Below, piece by piece: positions 52,718 through 62,376 of a DNA stretch of 64,000 bases. The translations under genes were made by a program, and so were the position numbers. The notes below the pieces were generated by a model, which saw nothing but the letters and a program-made list of their open reading frames with translations, did not search any database and had not been told where the DNA came from. The stretch's first letter is position 1. Each line of letters starts with the position of its first letter. The stretch is from Cellulomonas sp. Leaf395 (GTDB lineage: Bacteria; Actinomycetota; Actinomycetes; Actinomycetales; Cellulomonadaceae), in contig NZ_LMQI01000002.1 in the NCBI RefSeq assembly GCF_001424125.1, positions 186,001 through 250,000 of the forward strand, in the 5' to 3' direction.

Positions 52718-53194
52718 CTACTGATCGTCGACTGCGACGGACCGTCGGGCCCCGACGCTGCGCGACGGAGCAGGAGAAGTGCGCCGGGACCGTGCCAGAC
52801 CGATCCCACCGAGGACGACGGCGAGCACCCCGAGCACCGTGGCCACGATGGCTCCGCCGAGCCCGTTCCCCGTGCCCAGGCCCCCGTCGGCGGAGACGGC
52901 GAACACCACGCCGAGCGCTGCGCCGACCAGCCCTAGCACCAGTGCCCAGAGGGCTCCGGACCGGCCCGCCCTGCGCGTGAGAGCGAGCACGCCCAGGACC
53001 GCGCCGACCAGCGCAAGGACGGCGACGACGGTGGGACCGATACGCCCGGAGGTCAAGCCGTACGTCGTGCCGCCGGCTGCCTGGACGTGGCCGTTCGCGG
53101 CCGCCGGTGCGGCGAGAGCGTAGGTGGCGACGACGACTGGTCCGGCTGCGGCAAGCACCCGCCGGACCGACGTCAGTGCTGGTGGTGTTCGCAT
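52718..53194 (-). CDS. DUF6223 family membrane protein
   Basis: This 158-residue protein has an N-terminal signal-like helix (AAAGPVVVATYALAAPAAANG) and three more hydrophobic segments (IGPTVVAVLALVGAVLGVLAL, LWALVLGLVGAALGVVFAV, GGAIVATVLGVLAVVLGGIGL). The pattern YGLTSGRIGPTVVA and GGLGTGNGLGGAIVA matches the actinobacterial DUF6223 family. The function is unknown. It is convergent with the MocR gene and divergent from the sensor kinase gene. Confidence 0.75.
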   Translation of the reverse strand: MRTPPALTSVRRVLAAAGPVVVATYALAAPAAANGHVQAAGGTTYGLTSGRIGPTVVAVLALVGAVLGVLALTRRAGRSGALWALVLGLVGAALGVVFAVSADGGLGTGNGLGGAIVATVLGVLAVVLGGIGLARSRRTSPAPSRSVGARRSVAVDDQ

Positions 53195-53372
53195 GGTCGC
53201 TCTCCTTGGTCGTCGGATGTCATCTGAAGCCTCTCGCCGGTCGGTCTGCTGGTCGTCCCCCTGACGCGGACACTGTGGGCTGCCACGGACGTCGCAGGAG
53301 CTGTGCGTGGTACCGCGTCCGCGGTAGGTGTTCTCGTCCCCGGGCGGGATCCGGGCGCAGGGAGCACCGGGC

Positions 53373-53378
53373 TACGGT
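53373..53378 (+). promoter_or_regulatory. Possible -10 element for a leaderless sensor-kinase transcript
   Basis: TACGGT ends six bases before the ATG at 53385, so transcription could begin at the start codon itself. No ribosome-binding site is visible, which agrees with a leaderless mRNA. No clear -35 box was found. Confidence 0.35.
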
Positions 53379-53384
53379 GCCCGT

Positions 53385-54509
53385 ATGAGCTCAGGACGGT
53401 TGCACGTGCCTGCGCCCGTCAGAGACGGAGCGATCGCCATCGGCGTGGCGGGGGCGCTCGTGCTCGCCGGCCTGTCGAGCGAGCCGCCGCCCGGCGGGCG
53501 CGACGTGCTCGGTCTCGCACTGCTGGCGTCCGGCGGGCTGGCGCTCGCCGCCGGTCGTCGCGCTCCGGTCGCCGTCCTGACCGTCACGGGGCTGTGCGCC
53601 GTGGGCTACCAGGCCGTCGGTTACGACGTCCCCGCGGTGGCCTTCCTGTTCGCGGTGTTCATCGCGATGCGGGCAGGGCACCGCACCGCCACGGTGATCG
53701 CGAGCGTGGCGATGCTCGCCGCACTCCCGCTGGTGGCCCTGGTCTCCGGGCGCGATGCAGGGGCCGCACTCGTGCATGCCCGGGACGCTCTCGAGCTGGC
53801 GTGGCTGATCGCGGCGGCCGCCGCGGGCGAGGCGCTGCGACAGGCGGAGCGGCGGGCCTACGAGGCGGAGCGCACCCGGGAGGAGGCCGCGAAGCGCCGT
53901 GCCGACGAGGAGCGCCTGCACATCGCACGCGAGCTGCACGACTCGCTCACGCACCAGATCTCGATCATCAAGGTGCAGTCCGAGGTCGCTGTCCACGTCG
54001 CACGTCGGCGCGGGGAGCAGGTGCCGGAGGCCCTGCTGGCCATCCAGGAGGCCGGTCGTGAAGCCACTCGGGAGCTGCGGGCGACGCTGACGGCACTGCG
54101 TGACGACGACATGACGCCGGCACGTGGGCTCGACAACGTCCACGAGCTCGTGAAGGGCGCCCGGTCGATCGGGCTGGTCGCGACGCTGACGATGAACGGT
54201 GACGGTGGCGATGTGCCGGCCGCGGTGGGCCGGACCGCCTACCGGATCGTCCAGGAGTCGCTCACGAACATCGCCCGGCACGCCGGCGCCACGACGGCGA
54301 CGGTCACGATCGACTGCCGCCCCGACCTGCTCTCTGTCCAGGTCGACGACGACGGCCGGGCCGCACCGGACACCGTGCCCGTGCCCGGTGTGGGACTGCT
54401 CGGGATGCAGGAACGCGTCAGCGCACTCGGCGGTCGCCTCCGTGCGCGAGCCCGCAGCGAGGGAGGGTTCACCGTCCGGGTCGAGCTCCCCGTCGACCAC
54501 ACACCGTGA
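53385..54509 (+). CDS. Two-component sensor histidine kinase, NarL-partner type
   Basis: This 374-residue membrane kinase has four to five N-terminal hydrophobic segments (about 12-145) with no large extracellular loop. A coiled coil follows, then the HisKA_3 box RLHIARELHDSLTHQISIIKVQ with the phosphorylated His. The ATPase domain has YRIVQESLTNIARHAGA, VDDDGR and GVGLLGMQERV. The ATG at 53385 was chosen because upstream residues do not fit the family. It is coupled to the response regulator gene by GTGA. The signal is unknown. Confidence 0.92.
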   Translation: MSSGRLHVPAPVRDGAIAIGVAGALVLAGLSSEPPPGGRDVLGLALLASGGLALAAGRRAPVAVLTVTGLCAVGYQAVGYDVPAVAFLFAVFIAMRAGHRTATVIASVAMLAALPLVALVSGRDAGAALVHARDALELAWLIAAAAAGEALRQAERRAYEAERTREEAAKRRADEERLHIARELHDSLTHQISIIKVQSEVAVHVARRRGEQVPEALLAIQEAGREATRELRATLTALRDDDMTPARGLDNVHELVKGARSIGLVATLTMNGDGGDVPAAVGRTAYRIVQESLTNIARHAGATTATVTIDCRPDLLSVQVDDDGRAAPDTVPVPGVGLLGMQERVSALGGRLRARARSEGGFTVRVELPVDHTP

Positions 54510-55168
54510 TCCGCGTCCTGCTGGTCGACGACCAGCCACTCCTGCGCAGCGGGTTCCGCGCGCTCCTGGACCTGGAGGATGACATCACGGTGGTCGGCGA
54601 GGCTGCGGACGGGGAGCAAGGCGTCGCACTCGCGAGCGAGCTCCGGCCGGACGTCGCGCTGATCGACGTCCAGATGCCGGTCGTCGACGGCATCGAGGCG
54701 ACGCGGCGCATCGCCCTCGACCCGGACCTGGCCGGGGTGCACGTCGTCATTCTCACCAACTACGGGCTCGACGAGTACGTCTTCGAGGCGCTCCGTGCCG
54801 GGGCGGCGGGTTTCCTGGTCAAGGACATCGTCCCGGAGGACCTCCTGCACGCCGTCCGCGTCGCGGCACGCGGCGACGCCCTCCTGGCACCGTCGATCAC
54901 TCGCACACTGATCGACCGGTACGTCGCCAGGCCGCCCCACCGGGCCGGCGGCGCGGTGCTGGGCGACCTGACCACCCGGGAGCGCGAGGCCGTGGCGCTG
55001 GTCGCCGAAGGGCTGACCAACGACCAGATCGCAGCCCGGATGGTGATCACGCCGATGACCGCCAAGACCCACGTGAACCGGGCCATGGCGAAGCTCCACG
55101 CCCGTGATCGTGGCCAGCTCGTCGTGCTCGCCTACGAGTCCGGGCTCGTGGCGCCGGGCGGCCGGTGA
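54506..55168 (+). CDS. NarL/LuxR-type response regulator
   Basis: This 220-residue response regulator has a receiver domain with phospho-acceptor Asp54 in ALIDVQMPVVDG and the Lys in FLVKDIVPE. A LuxR-type helix-turn-helix follows: TTREREAVALVAEGLTNDQIAARMVITPMTAKTHVNRAMAKL. The GTG start overlaps the kinase stop. The regulated genes are not known; the DUF6223 gene upstream is a possible neighbour target. Confidence 0.93.
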   Translation: MIRVLLVDDQPLLRSGFRALLDLEDDITVVGEAADGEQGVALASELRPDVALIDVQMPVVDGIEATRRIALDPDLAGVHVVILTNYGLDEYVFEALRAGAAGFLVKDIVPEDLLHAVRVAARGDALLAPSITRTLIDRYVARPPHRAGGAVLGDLTTREREAVALVAEGLTNDQIAARMVITPMTAKTHVNRAMAKLHARDRGQLVVLAYESGLVAPGGR

Positions 55169-55275
55169 CGTCCGCACCGACTGACGGCACCCCGGATGCC
55201 GTGTGCAGCCGGTCCATGCAGGCATGAGCGGCGATCCGGGACCTCCCCGCGCCCCGGATCACCCCTCACGACCCA

Positions 55276-55291
55276 TCGAACATACGTTCGA
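55276..55291. promoter_or_regulatory. LexA (SOS) box
   Basis: TCGAACATACGTTCGA is a perfect 16-base palindrome of the form CGAAC-n4-GTTCG, the Gram-positive and mycobacterial LexA site. It overlaps the last base of the -10 box of the minus-strand promoter just upstream, the usual repressing position. No SOS gene lies in either direction nearby. Confidence 0.8.
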
Positions 55292-55319
55292 CCCTACCGC
55301 CCTCCTGAGCGCTCGGCAA
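55291..55319 (-). promoter_or_regulatory. Minus-strand sigma-70 promoter overlapped by the LexA box
   Basis: TTGCCG (55319-55314) and TAGGGT (55296-55291) are 17 bases apart on the minus strand. Transcription would run into the region antisense to the response regulator and kinase genes. No protein-coding frame of convincing quality follows. Confidence 0.55.
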
Positions 55320-55620
55320 GCCTCCCTGCGAGGGTGCCTGCCACGGAGCGCTACCGCTACCGCCAAGCTGGTCGCCGTGCCGCCGTCGCTGCCATCGTCG
55401 ACCGACAAGCGCTCCCTGACCTGCACGCACGAGCCGGGCCCCACTTGCCGACGTGCCACCCCTCAGGCCTACTCTGTGCGCGGAACCCGACCAGCTGTGG
55501 CCGGGTCGCGCCGCCCGGACGTGGGCGGCCCTCCGGAGGTGCGACGTGCACCCCACCCCCCGCGCTCGAGCATGTGCCCGCGCGCCCCGCACCCCGCAGA
55601 GCCCCGGAGCCCTCATCCCG

Positions 55621-56604
55621 ATGCCCAGGATCCGTCCCGCCCTTCTGACAGCCGTCGCCGCACTGGCGCTCGCGGCGTGCTCCGCCCAGAGCACCCCGGA
55701 GGCAGCACCGACCGAGACCACGAGCGTCACGTTCGCCCCGGTCACCCTCGACAACTGCGGCACCGAGGTCACGGTCACCGCGCCCCCGACCAAGGTCGTC
55801 ACCATCAAGTCGACCGCCACGGAGATGCTCCTGGCGCTGGGGCTTGAGGACGTGCTGGTGGGCACGGCGTTCGCGGACGGACCGGTGCCGGCGGAGTACA
55901 CGGCTGCCTACGACAAGGTCCCGGTCGTCTCGGACAAGGTGCCGGGCCAGGAGGCGCTGCTCGGGCTGGAGCCGGACTTCGTCTACGGCGGCTGGGAGTC
56001 CAACTTCTCGGCCGACGGCGCCGGCGACCGTGCGGCCCTGCACAACCTCGGGATCACCACGTACGTCTCCCCCGCGGCGTGCAAGGAGGAGGGCTACGTG
56101 CCCGACCCGCTGACGTTCGACAGGGTCGCTGATGAGATCCGCGAGGTCGCGGCCATCTTCGGCGTGCCGGAGCGCGCGGAGGCGCTGATCGCCGAGCAGG
56201 AGGCGACGCTGGAGACCGCGGAGCAGCCGGCCGAGGAGACGACCGCGCTCTGGTACAGCTCCGGGACGGACACCCCGTACGTCGGAGCGGGGATCGGCGC
56301 GCCGCAGATGATCATGGACGCGGCCGGACTGACCAACATCTTCGCCGACGTGCACGACAGCTGGACGTCGGCCGGCTGGGAGCAGGTCGTGGCGGCGGAC
56401 CCGGACGTCATCGTGCTCGTCGATGCCGCCTGGAACACCGCGGAGAAGAAGATCGGCCTGCTCGAGGCCAACCCCGCGACGAGCCAGCTCACGGCGGTCC
56501 GGGAGGAGCGGTACCTCGTCGTCCCGTTCGCGGCGGGCGAGGCGGGAGTCCGGAACGCGGACGCGGTCGCCTCGCTCAGCGACCAGCTCGCCGAGCTGGG
56601 GTGA
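55621..56604 (+). CDS. Putative F420-0 ABC transporter substrate-binding lipoprotein
   Basis: This 327-residue BtuF/FhuD-type binding protein has a lipoprotein signal MPRIRPALLTAVAALALAAC with Cys20. VVTIKSTATEMLLALGLEDVLVGTAFADG is the usual start of the binding fold. The ATG at 55621 was chosen for that signal; a longer frame upstream has no family match. Such binding proteins beside cofD are annotated in actinobacteria as predicted F420-0 transporters, but the substrate has not been proved. Iron-siderophore or cobalamin uptake is the main alternative. It is coupled to the permease by GTGA. Confidence 0.85.
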   Translation: MPRIRPALLTAVAALALAACSAQSTPEAAPTETTSVTFAPVTLDNCGTEVTVTAPPTKVVTIKSTATEMLLALGLEDVLVGTAFADGPVPAEYTAAYDKVPVVSDKVPGQEALLGLEPDFVYGGWESNFSADGAGDRAALHNLGITTYVSPAACKEEGYVPDPLTFDRVADEIREVAAIFGVPERAEALIAEQEATLETAEQPAEETTALWYSSGTDTPYVGAGIGAPQMIMDAAGLTNIFADVHDSWTSAGWEQVVAADPDVIVLVDAAWNTAEKKIGLLEANPATSQLTAVREERYLVVPFAAGEAGVRNADAVASLSDQLAELG

Positions 56605-57610
56605 AGGCCCGCACGCCTCTGACGCTCCTGGTCCTCGCAGGGCTGGCGGCGCTCGTCGTGACGATCCTGGTCACGGTCACCATCGGCCCGGCGGACCTCG
56701 GGGTCGACGAGGTCGCGCGCAGCATCGGGGGTCATCTCGGGCTGCCGGTCGACGCCGTGCCGCGGCTGCACGACGCGATCGTGTGGGACCTGCGCCTCCC
56801 CCGGGTGCTCACCGCCGCGGCCGTGGGTGCCGGCCTCGCGATCGCGGGCGCGGTGATGCAGAGCCTCACGCGCAACCCGCTGGCCGACCCGTACCTGCTC
56901 GGCCTCTCCTCGGGTGCGTCGCTCGGCGCGGTCGCCGTGCTCGTCGTCGGCGTGAGCCTGCTGCTGCCGGTCGCGGCGTTCGCCGGTGCGCTGCTGGCCC
57001 TCGTCGCGACCCTGGCTCTCGCCCGCTCGGGGAGCACCCTGTCGCCGGGCCGCACGGTCTTGGCGGGGCTCGCCGTGTCCCAGATGGCCGCCGCGGGGAC
57101 CAGCTTCGTCATCTTCTGGAGCTCCACCGGCGACTCCTACCGGGAGATCCTCAACTGGCTGCTCGGCTCGCTGGCGGGCGCGACGTGGGCGTCGGTCGCG
57201 ATCGCCGGCATCGCGGTGGTGGTGGTCGGCACCGTCCTGGTGCTGAGCGCGACGCGGCTGGACGCGTTCGCGTTCGGCGACACGTCGGCGGCGGCCCTCG
57301 GTATCGACGTGGACCGCACGCGCTGGACCCTGATGACGGTCGTCGCCCTGCTCACGGGCGCGATGGTCGCGGTCAGCGGCGCGATCGGGTTCGTCGGCCT
57401 GATCCTCCCGCACGCCGTGTCGTCCCTGACCGGTCCTGCGCACCGCCGGCTGCTGCCGGTGGCGGCGCTCAGCGGTGCGGTGTTCCTGATCTGGGCGGAC
57501 ACGCTGGCCCGGACCGTGTTCGACCCGCGCGAGCTCCCCGTCGGCATCGTCACCGCACTCATCGGGGTCCCGGTCTTCGCGTTCCTGCTGCGCCGCGGGA
57601 AGGGGGCCGC

Positions 57611-57620
<10 letters not shown>
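56601..57620 (+). CDS. Putative F420-0 ABC transporter permease (FecCD family)
   Basis: This 339-residue FecCD/BtuC-type permease has about nine to ten helices. Family pieces are RLPRVLTAAAVGAGLAIAGAVMQSLTRNPLADPYLLGLSSGASLGA (near 50-100) and GFVGLILPHAVSSLTGPAHRRLLPVAALSGAVFLIWADTLART near the end. The GTG start overlaps the stop of the binding-protein gene, and its end overlaps the ATPase gene by 10 bases. It sits next to cofD, which suggests a link with F420. Confidence 0.9.
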
Positions 57621-58377
<757 letters not shown>

Positions 58378-58381
<4 letters not shown>

Positions 58382-59352
58382 CGATCCTGAAGGTCACCGT
58401 CCTGTCCGGCGGGGTCGGCGGCGCGCGCTTCACCCGCGGCCTGCTGAGCCTCCTGGGCCACCGCGGCCAGGTCACCGTCATCGCGAACACCGGCGACGAC
58501 ATGTGGCTGCACGGGGTCCGCGTCTGCCCCGATCTCGACACCCTGATGTACACCCTCGGCGGCGCGGTGCACGAGGAGCAGGGCTGGGGCCGGCGCGACG
58601 AGAGCAGCCGGACCAGCGACGACCTCGCCGCGTACGGCCTCGGCTGGGAGTGGTTCACTCTCGGGGACCTGGACCTGGCGACCCACCTCGCCCGGACCGC
58701 GCTGCTCCGTGAAGGTCTGCCGCTGTCGCAGGTCACGGCCCGCCTCGCCGAACGCTGGTCACCGGGCGTGACGCTCCTGCCGATGACCGACGACGAGGTC
58801 GAGACGCACGTCGTGGTCGCCGACGGTCAGGAGATGCAGGAGATGCACTTCGAGGAGTGGTGGGTCCGGCACCGCGCCGCGCTCCCGGCAGTGCGCTTCG
58901 TGCAGACGAACCTGGCGACGGCCGCACCCGCTCCCGGTGTCCTGGCGGCGATCGCCGACGCCGACGTGGTCGTCGTCCCGCCGTCGAACCCCGTGGTCTC
59001 CGTCGGCACGATCCTCGCGATCCCCGGCATCCGCGACGCCCTGCGCACGACCTCCGCCCCGGTGGTGGGCGTCAGCCCGGTGATCGGCGGCGCACCCGTG
59101 CGCGGGATGGCCGACGCGTGCCTGACCGCGATCGGCGTCGAGACCAGCGCGGTCGCCGTGGCACGCCACTACGGCCGGCGGCCGGACGGTGTGCTGGACG
59201 CCTGGCTCGTCGACGACCGGGACGCCGACGCCGCCGAGACGCTGCGGTCCGAGGGCTGGCTGGCCGGCGCCGCTCCGACCCTCATGACCGACGTGCCGAC
59301 GACCGCCCGCATCGCCGCGGACGCGCTCGCCCTGGTCGGTGCCCTCCCCTAG
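58378..59352 (+). CDS. cofD: 2-phospho-L-lactate transferase CofD (FbiA)
   Basis: CofD joins the F420 deazaflavin Fo to the phospholactyl (or phosphoenolpyruvyl) guanosine diphosphate to form F420-0 or its dehydro form. The 324-residue product has the typical start VTVLSGGVGGARFTRGLL, VIANTGDDMWLHGVRVCPDLDTLMYTLGG, and the later loop VVPPSNPVVSVGTILAIPGIRDAL. The ATG overlaps the upstream ATPase stop (ATGA). Its end overlaps the convergent metallopeptidase gene by four bases. cofC and cofE follow within 3 kb. Confidence 0.96.
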
Positions 59353-60398
59353 CCGAGCGGCTTCTCGACGCGGGAGGCGGTCACCACGCGGTGCACGAAG
59401 TCCAGCTTGCGGGCCACGGGCTCGGCGATCGTGAACGGGTAGAGGTCGCTCTTGCCCATCGCCCGGTTGACCCGGTTGAGGAACGTCGAGACCGGCAGCC
59501 AGTCGGCGAGGACCTCGGCCATCGTCGCGTCCGCGTAGCTGGTCCGCGGGCTGACCTCACCGTCCGCGATCTGCGGCACGCCTTCCATCCGGACCGTCAG
59601 CCCACCGGCCGCCGCGGTCTGCAGCGTGCTGGTCAGGTGCAGGTAGTGGGCGAAGCACTCCGCGAAGTCCTCCCACGGGTGCATCGTGGCGTACTCGGAG
59701 ATGAAGCTCTCCGCCCAGTCCCGCGGCGCCCCGCTCTTGTAGTGCCGGGAGATCGCGTCCCGGTACGACGTGCGCTCGTCGCCGAAGATCGTCCGGCACT
59801 CGTCGATCCACCCGGTCTGCTCGACCAGGATCCACTCGTAGTAGTGCCCGACCTCGTGGCGGAAGTGGCCGAGCATCGTGCGGTACGGCTCGCCGAGGCT
59901 GATCCGCAGAGCCTCGCGGTGCGCGTCGAGGGACTCGGCCAGATCGATCGTGACGATCCCGTTGGCGTGCCCGATGGTGACGCGGGCACCGTTCGAGCGC
60001 GACGAGAGCAGGTCGAACCCGAGCCCACCCTTGCGCTCGTACCAGGGCGTGATGGGCAGCCCCAGGTCGGCCAGCTGGACGAGGAGCCGGCGCTTGTCGC
60101 CCGACGCGGTCGCGAGCTTCTCGAGCGCGAGGGTGTCGTCGTTGCTCGGCCGGGTGCGCGTGAGGCGGCACGCGATGCACTTGCCCGAGCCGGAGTCCGA
60201 CGCGACGAGCCAGTTGCACTCCCACTGCCGGTTGGCGCAGGGGAACCACCACGTGCCGTCGACGTCGCTGCCCTGCGCGGGCGCGGCACGCATCGTCAGG
60301 GTGGGCGGGTGCAGACCCAGCTCCAGCCCGCAGCCGTCGCAGGACAGGGACTCGATGAATGCCACGTTCGCGCAGCGAGGACAACGGAAGAGGCGCAC
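59349..60398 (-). CDS. Zinc-ribbon metallopeptidase (Peptidase_Mx-like)
   Basis: This 349-residue cytosolic protein has an N-terminal zinc ribbon (CPRC at 6-9, CDGC at 20-23) and a second four-cysteine cluster (Cys54, Cys61, CIAC at 74-77). A zincin motif FRHEVGHYYEW follows (HEVGH at 181-185), with DWAESFISEYA and DFAECFAHYLHL later. It fits the putative zinc-binding metallopeptidase family found widely in bacteria. The substrate is unknown. The GTG start lies 10 bases past the end of cofC, on the same strand. The gene overlaps the convergent cofD end by four bases. Confidence 0.82.
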   Translation of the reverse strand: MRLFRCPRCANVAFIESLSCDGCGLELGLHPPTLTMRAAPAQGSDVDGTWWFPCANRQWECNWLVASDSGSGKCIACRLTRTRPSNDDTLALEKLATASGDKRRLLVQLADLGLPITPWYERKGGLGFDLLSSRSNGARVTIGHANGIVTIDLAESLDAHREALRISLGEPYRTMLGHFRHEVGHYYEWILVEQTGWIDECRTIFGDERTSYRDAISRHYKSGAPRDWAESFISEYATMHPWEDFAECFAHYLHLTSTLQTAAAGGLTVRMEGVPQIADGEVSPRTSYADATMAEVLADWLPVSTFLNRVNRAMGKSDLYPFTIAEPVARKLDFVHRVVTASRVEKPLG

Positions 60399-60407
60399 GC
60401 GCTGACG

Positions 60408-61010
60408 CTAGAGCACGTCACGCGTCGCGGGGCCGACGCCGAGCCGTGCCACCTCGACCAGGTCGTGCGGGACGTCGACGTCGCGACGCACGGTGGACGT
60501 GGCGACGACCGCCAGGCGGACGTGCCCGCCCAGCTCGTGCGCCGCCGCCGACCCCGGACCGAACCGCGGATCGAGCGTGACGCCGGGCAGCGCCGTGAGC
60601 AGCGTCGTGCCGGTAGCGTCGGCATCGGCCACGAAGGCGCGCTCGTGGGCGCTCGCCATGCTCAGGGCGTCCTCGAGGTCGTCGGGGCGCAGGGCAGGCA
60701 GGTCGCCGAGCAGGATGGCGACACCGTCGGTGTCGCTCGCCGCCCGGTCGATGCCCGCGCGGACCGCTCCGTTCAGTCCGCCACCGGGTTCGTCGACGAG
60801 GTCGACGGACCCCTCCAGCAGCGTCCGCAGCGTCGCGTCCGCGGTGACCACGACGACCCGGACCACCCCGGGGGTCGCGACGGCCGCCGCGATCGTGTCG
60901 AGCGCCATCGCCCGGACCAGCCGCTCCCGCCCCGTCGCGGACAGCACGCCGGCCAGCCGCGTCTTCCCGTCCGCGGCCGGCTTCACGGGCACCACCACGA
61001 CCCATCGCAT
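60408..61010 (-). CDS. cofC: 2-phospho-L-lactate guanylyltransferase CofC (FbiD)
   Basis: CofC activates 2-phospholactate, or phosphoenolpyruvate in mycobacteria, with GTP to give the donor used by CofD. The 200-residue product has VVVPVKPAADGKTRLAGVLSATGRERLVRAMALDT, LVDEPGGGLNGAVRAGID and ILLGDLPALRPDDLEDAL. The ATG at 61010 begins the nucleotidyltransferase fold. It is divergent from the HhH-GPD gene and runs toward the metallopeptidase gene. Confidence 0.92.
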   Translation of the reverse strand: MRWVVVVPVKPAADGKTRLAGVLSATGRERLVRAMALDTIAAAVATPGVVRVVVVTADATLRTLLEGSVDLVDEPGGGLNGAVRAGIDRAASDTDGVAILLGDLPALRPDDLEDALSMASAHERAFVADADATGTTLLTALPGVTLDPRFGPGSAAAHELGGHVRLAVVATSTVRRDVDVPHDLVEVARLGVGPATRDVL

Positions 61011-61046
61011 CGGCGCATCCTCCCCCACTCGCGAGAGGATGCCGTC

Positions 61047-61625
61047 ATGACTCTCTGGCTCACCGGCGACCCGACCGCCGACCAGCTCCTGACCGACGAC
61101 CCGTTCGCCCTGCTCATCGGCATGCTCCTCGACCAGCAGGTCACCATGGAGTCCGCCTTCGCGGGACCCGCCAAGATCGCGGCGCGCATGGACGGGCTCG
61201 ACGTCCACCGCATCGCGGAGGCCGACCCGGAGACGTTCGCGGCCCTGTGCGCGACTCCCCCGGCGGTCCACCGCTACCCCGGCTCGATGGCGGGCCGCAT
61301 CCAGGCCGTGGCCGCCGCGGTGGTCGAGGACTACGACGGTGACGTCACGCGACTGTGGACCGATGGTGCTCCCGACGGGACGACCGTGCTCAAGCGGCTC
61401 AAGGCGCTGCCGGGCTTCGGCGACCAGAAGGCGCGCATCTTCCTGGCGCTGCTCGGCAAGCAACGCGGCGTGCAGCCGGCCGGCTGGGCGGAGGCGGCCG
61501 GCGCGTACGGCGAACCCGGCGCGCGGCGCTCCATCGCGGACGTCACCGACCCGGTGTCGCTGAGCGAGGTCCGAGCCACGAAGCAGGCCGCCAAGGCGGC
61601 CGCTAAGGCTACGGCTGGTCCCTGA
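61047..61625 (+). CDS. HhH-GPD family uncharacterised protein
   Basis: This 192-residue helical protein is of the HhH-GPD (DNA glycosylase-like) class: [25 protein letters not shown] (16-40), [25 protein letters not shown] (helix-hairpin-helix near 115-140). The catalytic Asp expected in glycosylases is not clear (DQKAR instead). A conserved actinobacterial family of this kind often lies in F420 loci. The Lys/Ala tail [15 protein letters not shown] ends it. It overlaps the convergent cofE end by 17 bases. RBS: GAGAGGA before the ATG. Confidence 0.8.
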   Translation: MTLWLTGDPTADQLLTDDPFALLIGMLLDQQVTMESAFAGPAKIAARMDGLDVHRIAEADPETFAALCATPPAVHRYPGSMAGRIQAVAAAVVEDYDGDVTRLWTDGAPDGTTVLKRLKALPGFGDQKARIFLALLGKQRGVQPAGWAEAAGAYGEPGARRSIADVTDPVSLSEVRATKQAAKAAAKATAGP

Positions 61626-62376
61626 GCGCGTCCTTCCACCCCTGGGAGTAGGCCTCGGCGCTGCCCTGCTGGAACATGTCGTCGGCTCCGAGGCGCACGA
61701 GCACGCGTGCGCCGGGCCCGTCGTCCTCGGTGACCAGGTGGCCGAGTCCGCGGACGATCGCGAGCGGACGCCCCTCGGCCTTGCCCTTGACCAGCTCTCC
61801 GGCCGACGCGATCTCGTCGGCGACGGCCGCCTGCGTCATGACCAGCGGCCGGCCGAAGGTGTCGACCTGGCCGCGCAGGTCGTCGAGCACGACGAGCCCG
61901 GCGGCGCCGATCGCGATGTCGGTGACGCCCTGCCGCCACGGCCGACCCGCGGTGTCGGTGACGACAACGCCGATCCGCACCCCGAAGGCTGCCGAGAGGC
62001 CGGCCCGCAGAGCACGGGCCGACGCGTCCGGGTCGACCGGCAGCAGGAGCACGGTCCCCTCGGGGGTGTTCGACGCGTCGACACCGGCCGCAGCCATGAC
62101 CAGCCCGAGCCGGTTCTCGACGATCCGGGTCACCCCCGACGCATGCTCGCGGGTGGCGACGACGCGGACGGTCTCGTCGGTGATCGCCTGCTCGCGGTCG
62201 TCGGCGGAGACCACCCGGCCCTCGGCCTTGGAGACGACCTTGCTGGTCAGGACGAGGACGTCACCGTCGATCAGCGAGTCGTCGCGGAGCAGCTCGGTGA
62301 GCAGCTCCACGAGGTCGTCGCCGGGCGCGATCTCGGGCAGCCCGTCGGGTGCCCAGACCTCCAGGCGCGTGCTCAT
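61609..62376 (-). CDS. cofE: Coenzyme F420-0:L-glutamate ligase CofE
   Basis: CofE adds the glutamate tail to F420-0 using GTP. The 255-residue product has [71 protein letters not shown] and [24 protein letters not shown]. It ends after the ligase domain and lacks the nitroreductase-like C-terminal domain of mycobacterial FbiB. The ATG at 62376 overlaps the stop of the upstream F420-dependent LLM gene as ATGA. Its end overlaps the HhH-GPD gene. Confidence 0.94.
   Translation of the reverse strand: MSTRLEVWAPDGLPEIAPGDDLVELLTELLRDDSLIDGDVLVLTSKVVSKAEGRVVSADDREQAITDETVRVVATREHASGVTRIVENRLGLVMAAAGVDASNTPEGTVLLLPVDPDASARALRAGLSAAFGVRIGVVVTDTAGRPWRQGVTDIAIGAAGLVVLDDLRGQVDTFGRPLVMTQAAVADEIASAGELVKGKAEGRPLAIVRGLGHLVTEDDGPGARVLVRLGADDMFQQGSAEAYSQGWKDALRDQP

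Larger units (their letters stand above)
55169..55620. other. Gene-free region with an SOS-type promoter
   Basis: Open frames across this 452-base stretch are Pro/Arg/Ala-rich and do not resemble proteins. The only clear signals are a perfect LexA-type palindrome and an overlapping minus-strand promoter. Upstream of the F420-0 binding-protein gene there is GC-rich sequence with several short inverted repeats but no recognisable riboswitch. Confidence 0.6.

Noticed and set aside
55047..55262. A 71-residue minus-strand frame downstream of the LexA-controlled promoter
   Set aside because: Arg-rich, starts within the promoter leader and lies antisense to the response regulator; no support as a gene.
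55169..55620. Cobalamin riboswitch upstream of the BtuF-like gene
   Set aside because: No B12-box-like core could be found, and the neighbours point to F420 rather than cobalamin.
55203..55847. Plus-strand frame starting in the gap before the F420-0 binding protein
   Set aside because: Pro/Arg-rich and unlike a protein; it runs into the binding-protein gene in another frame.
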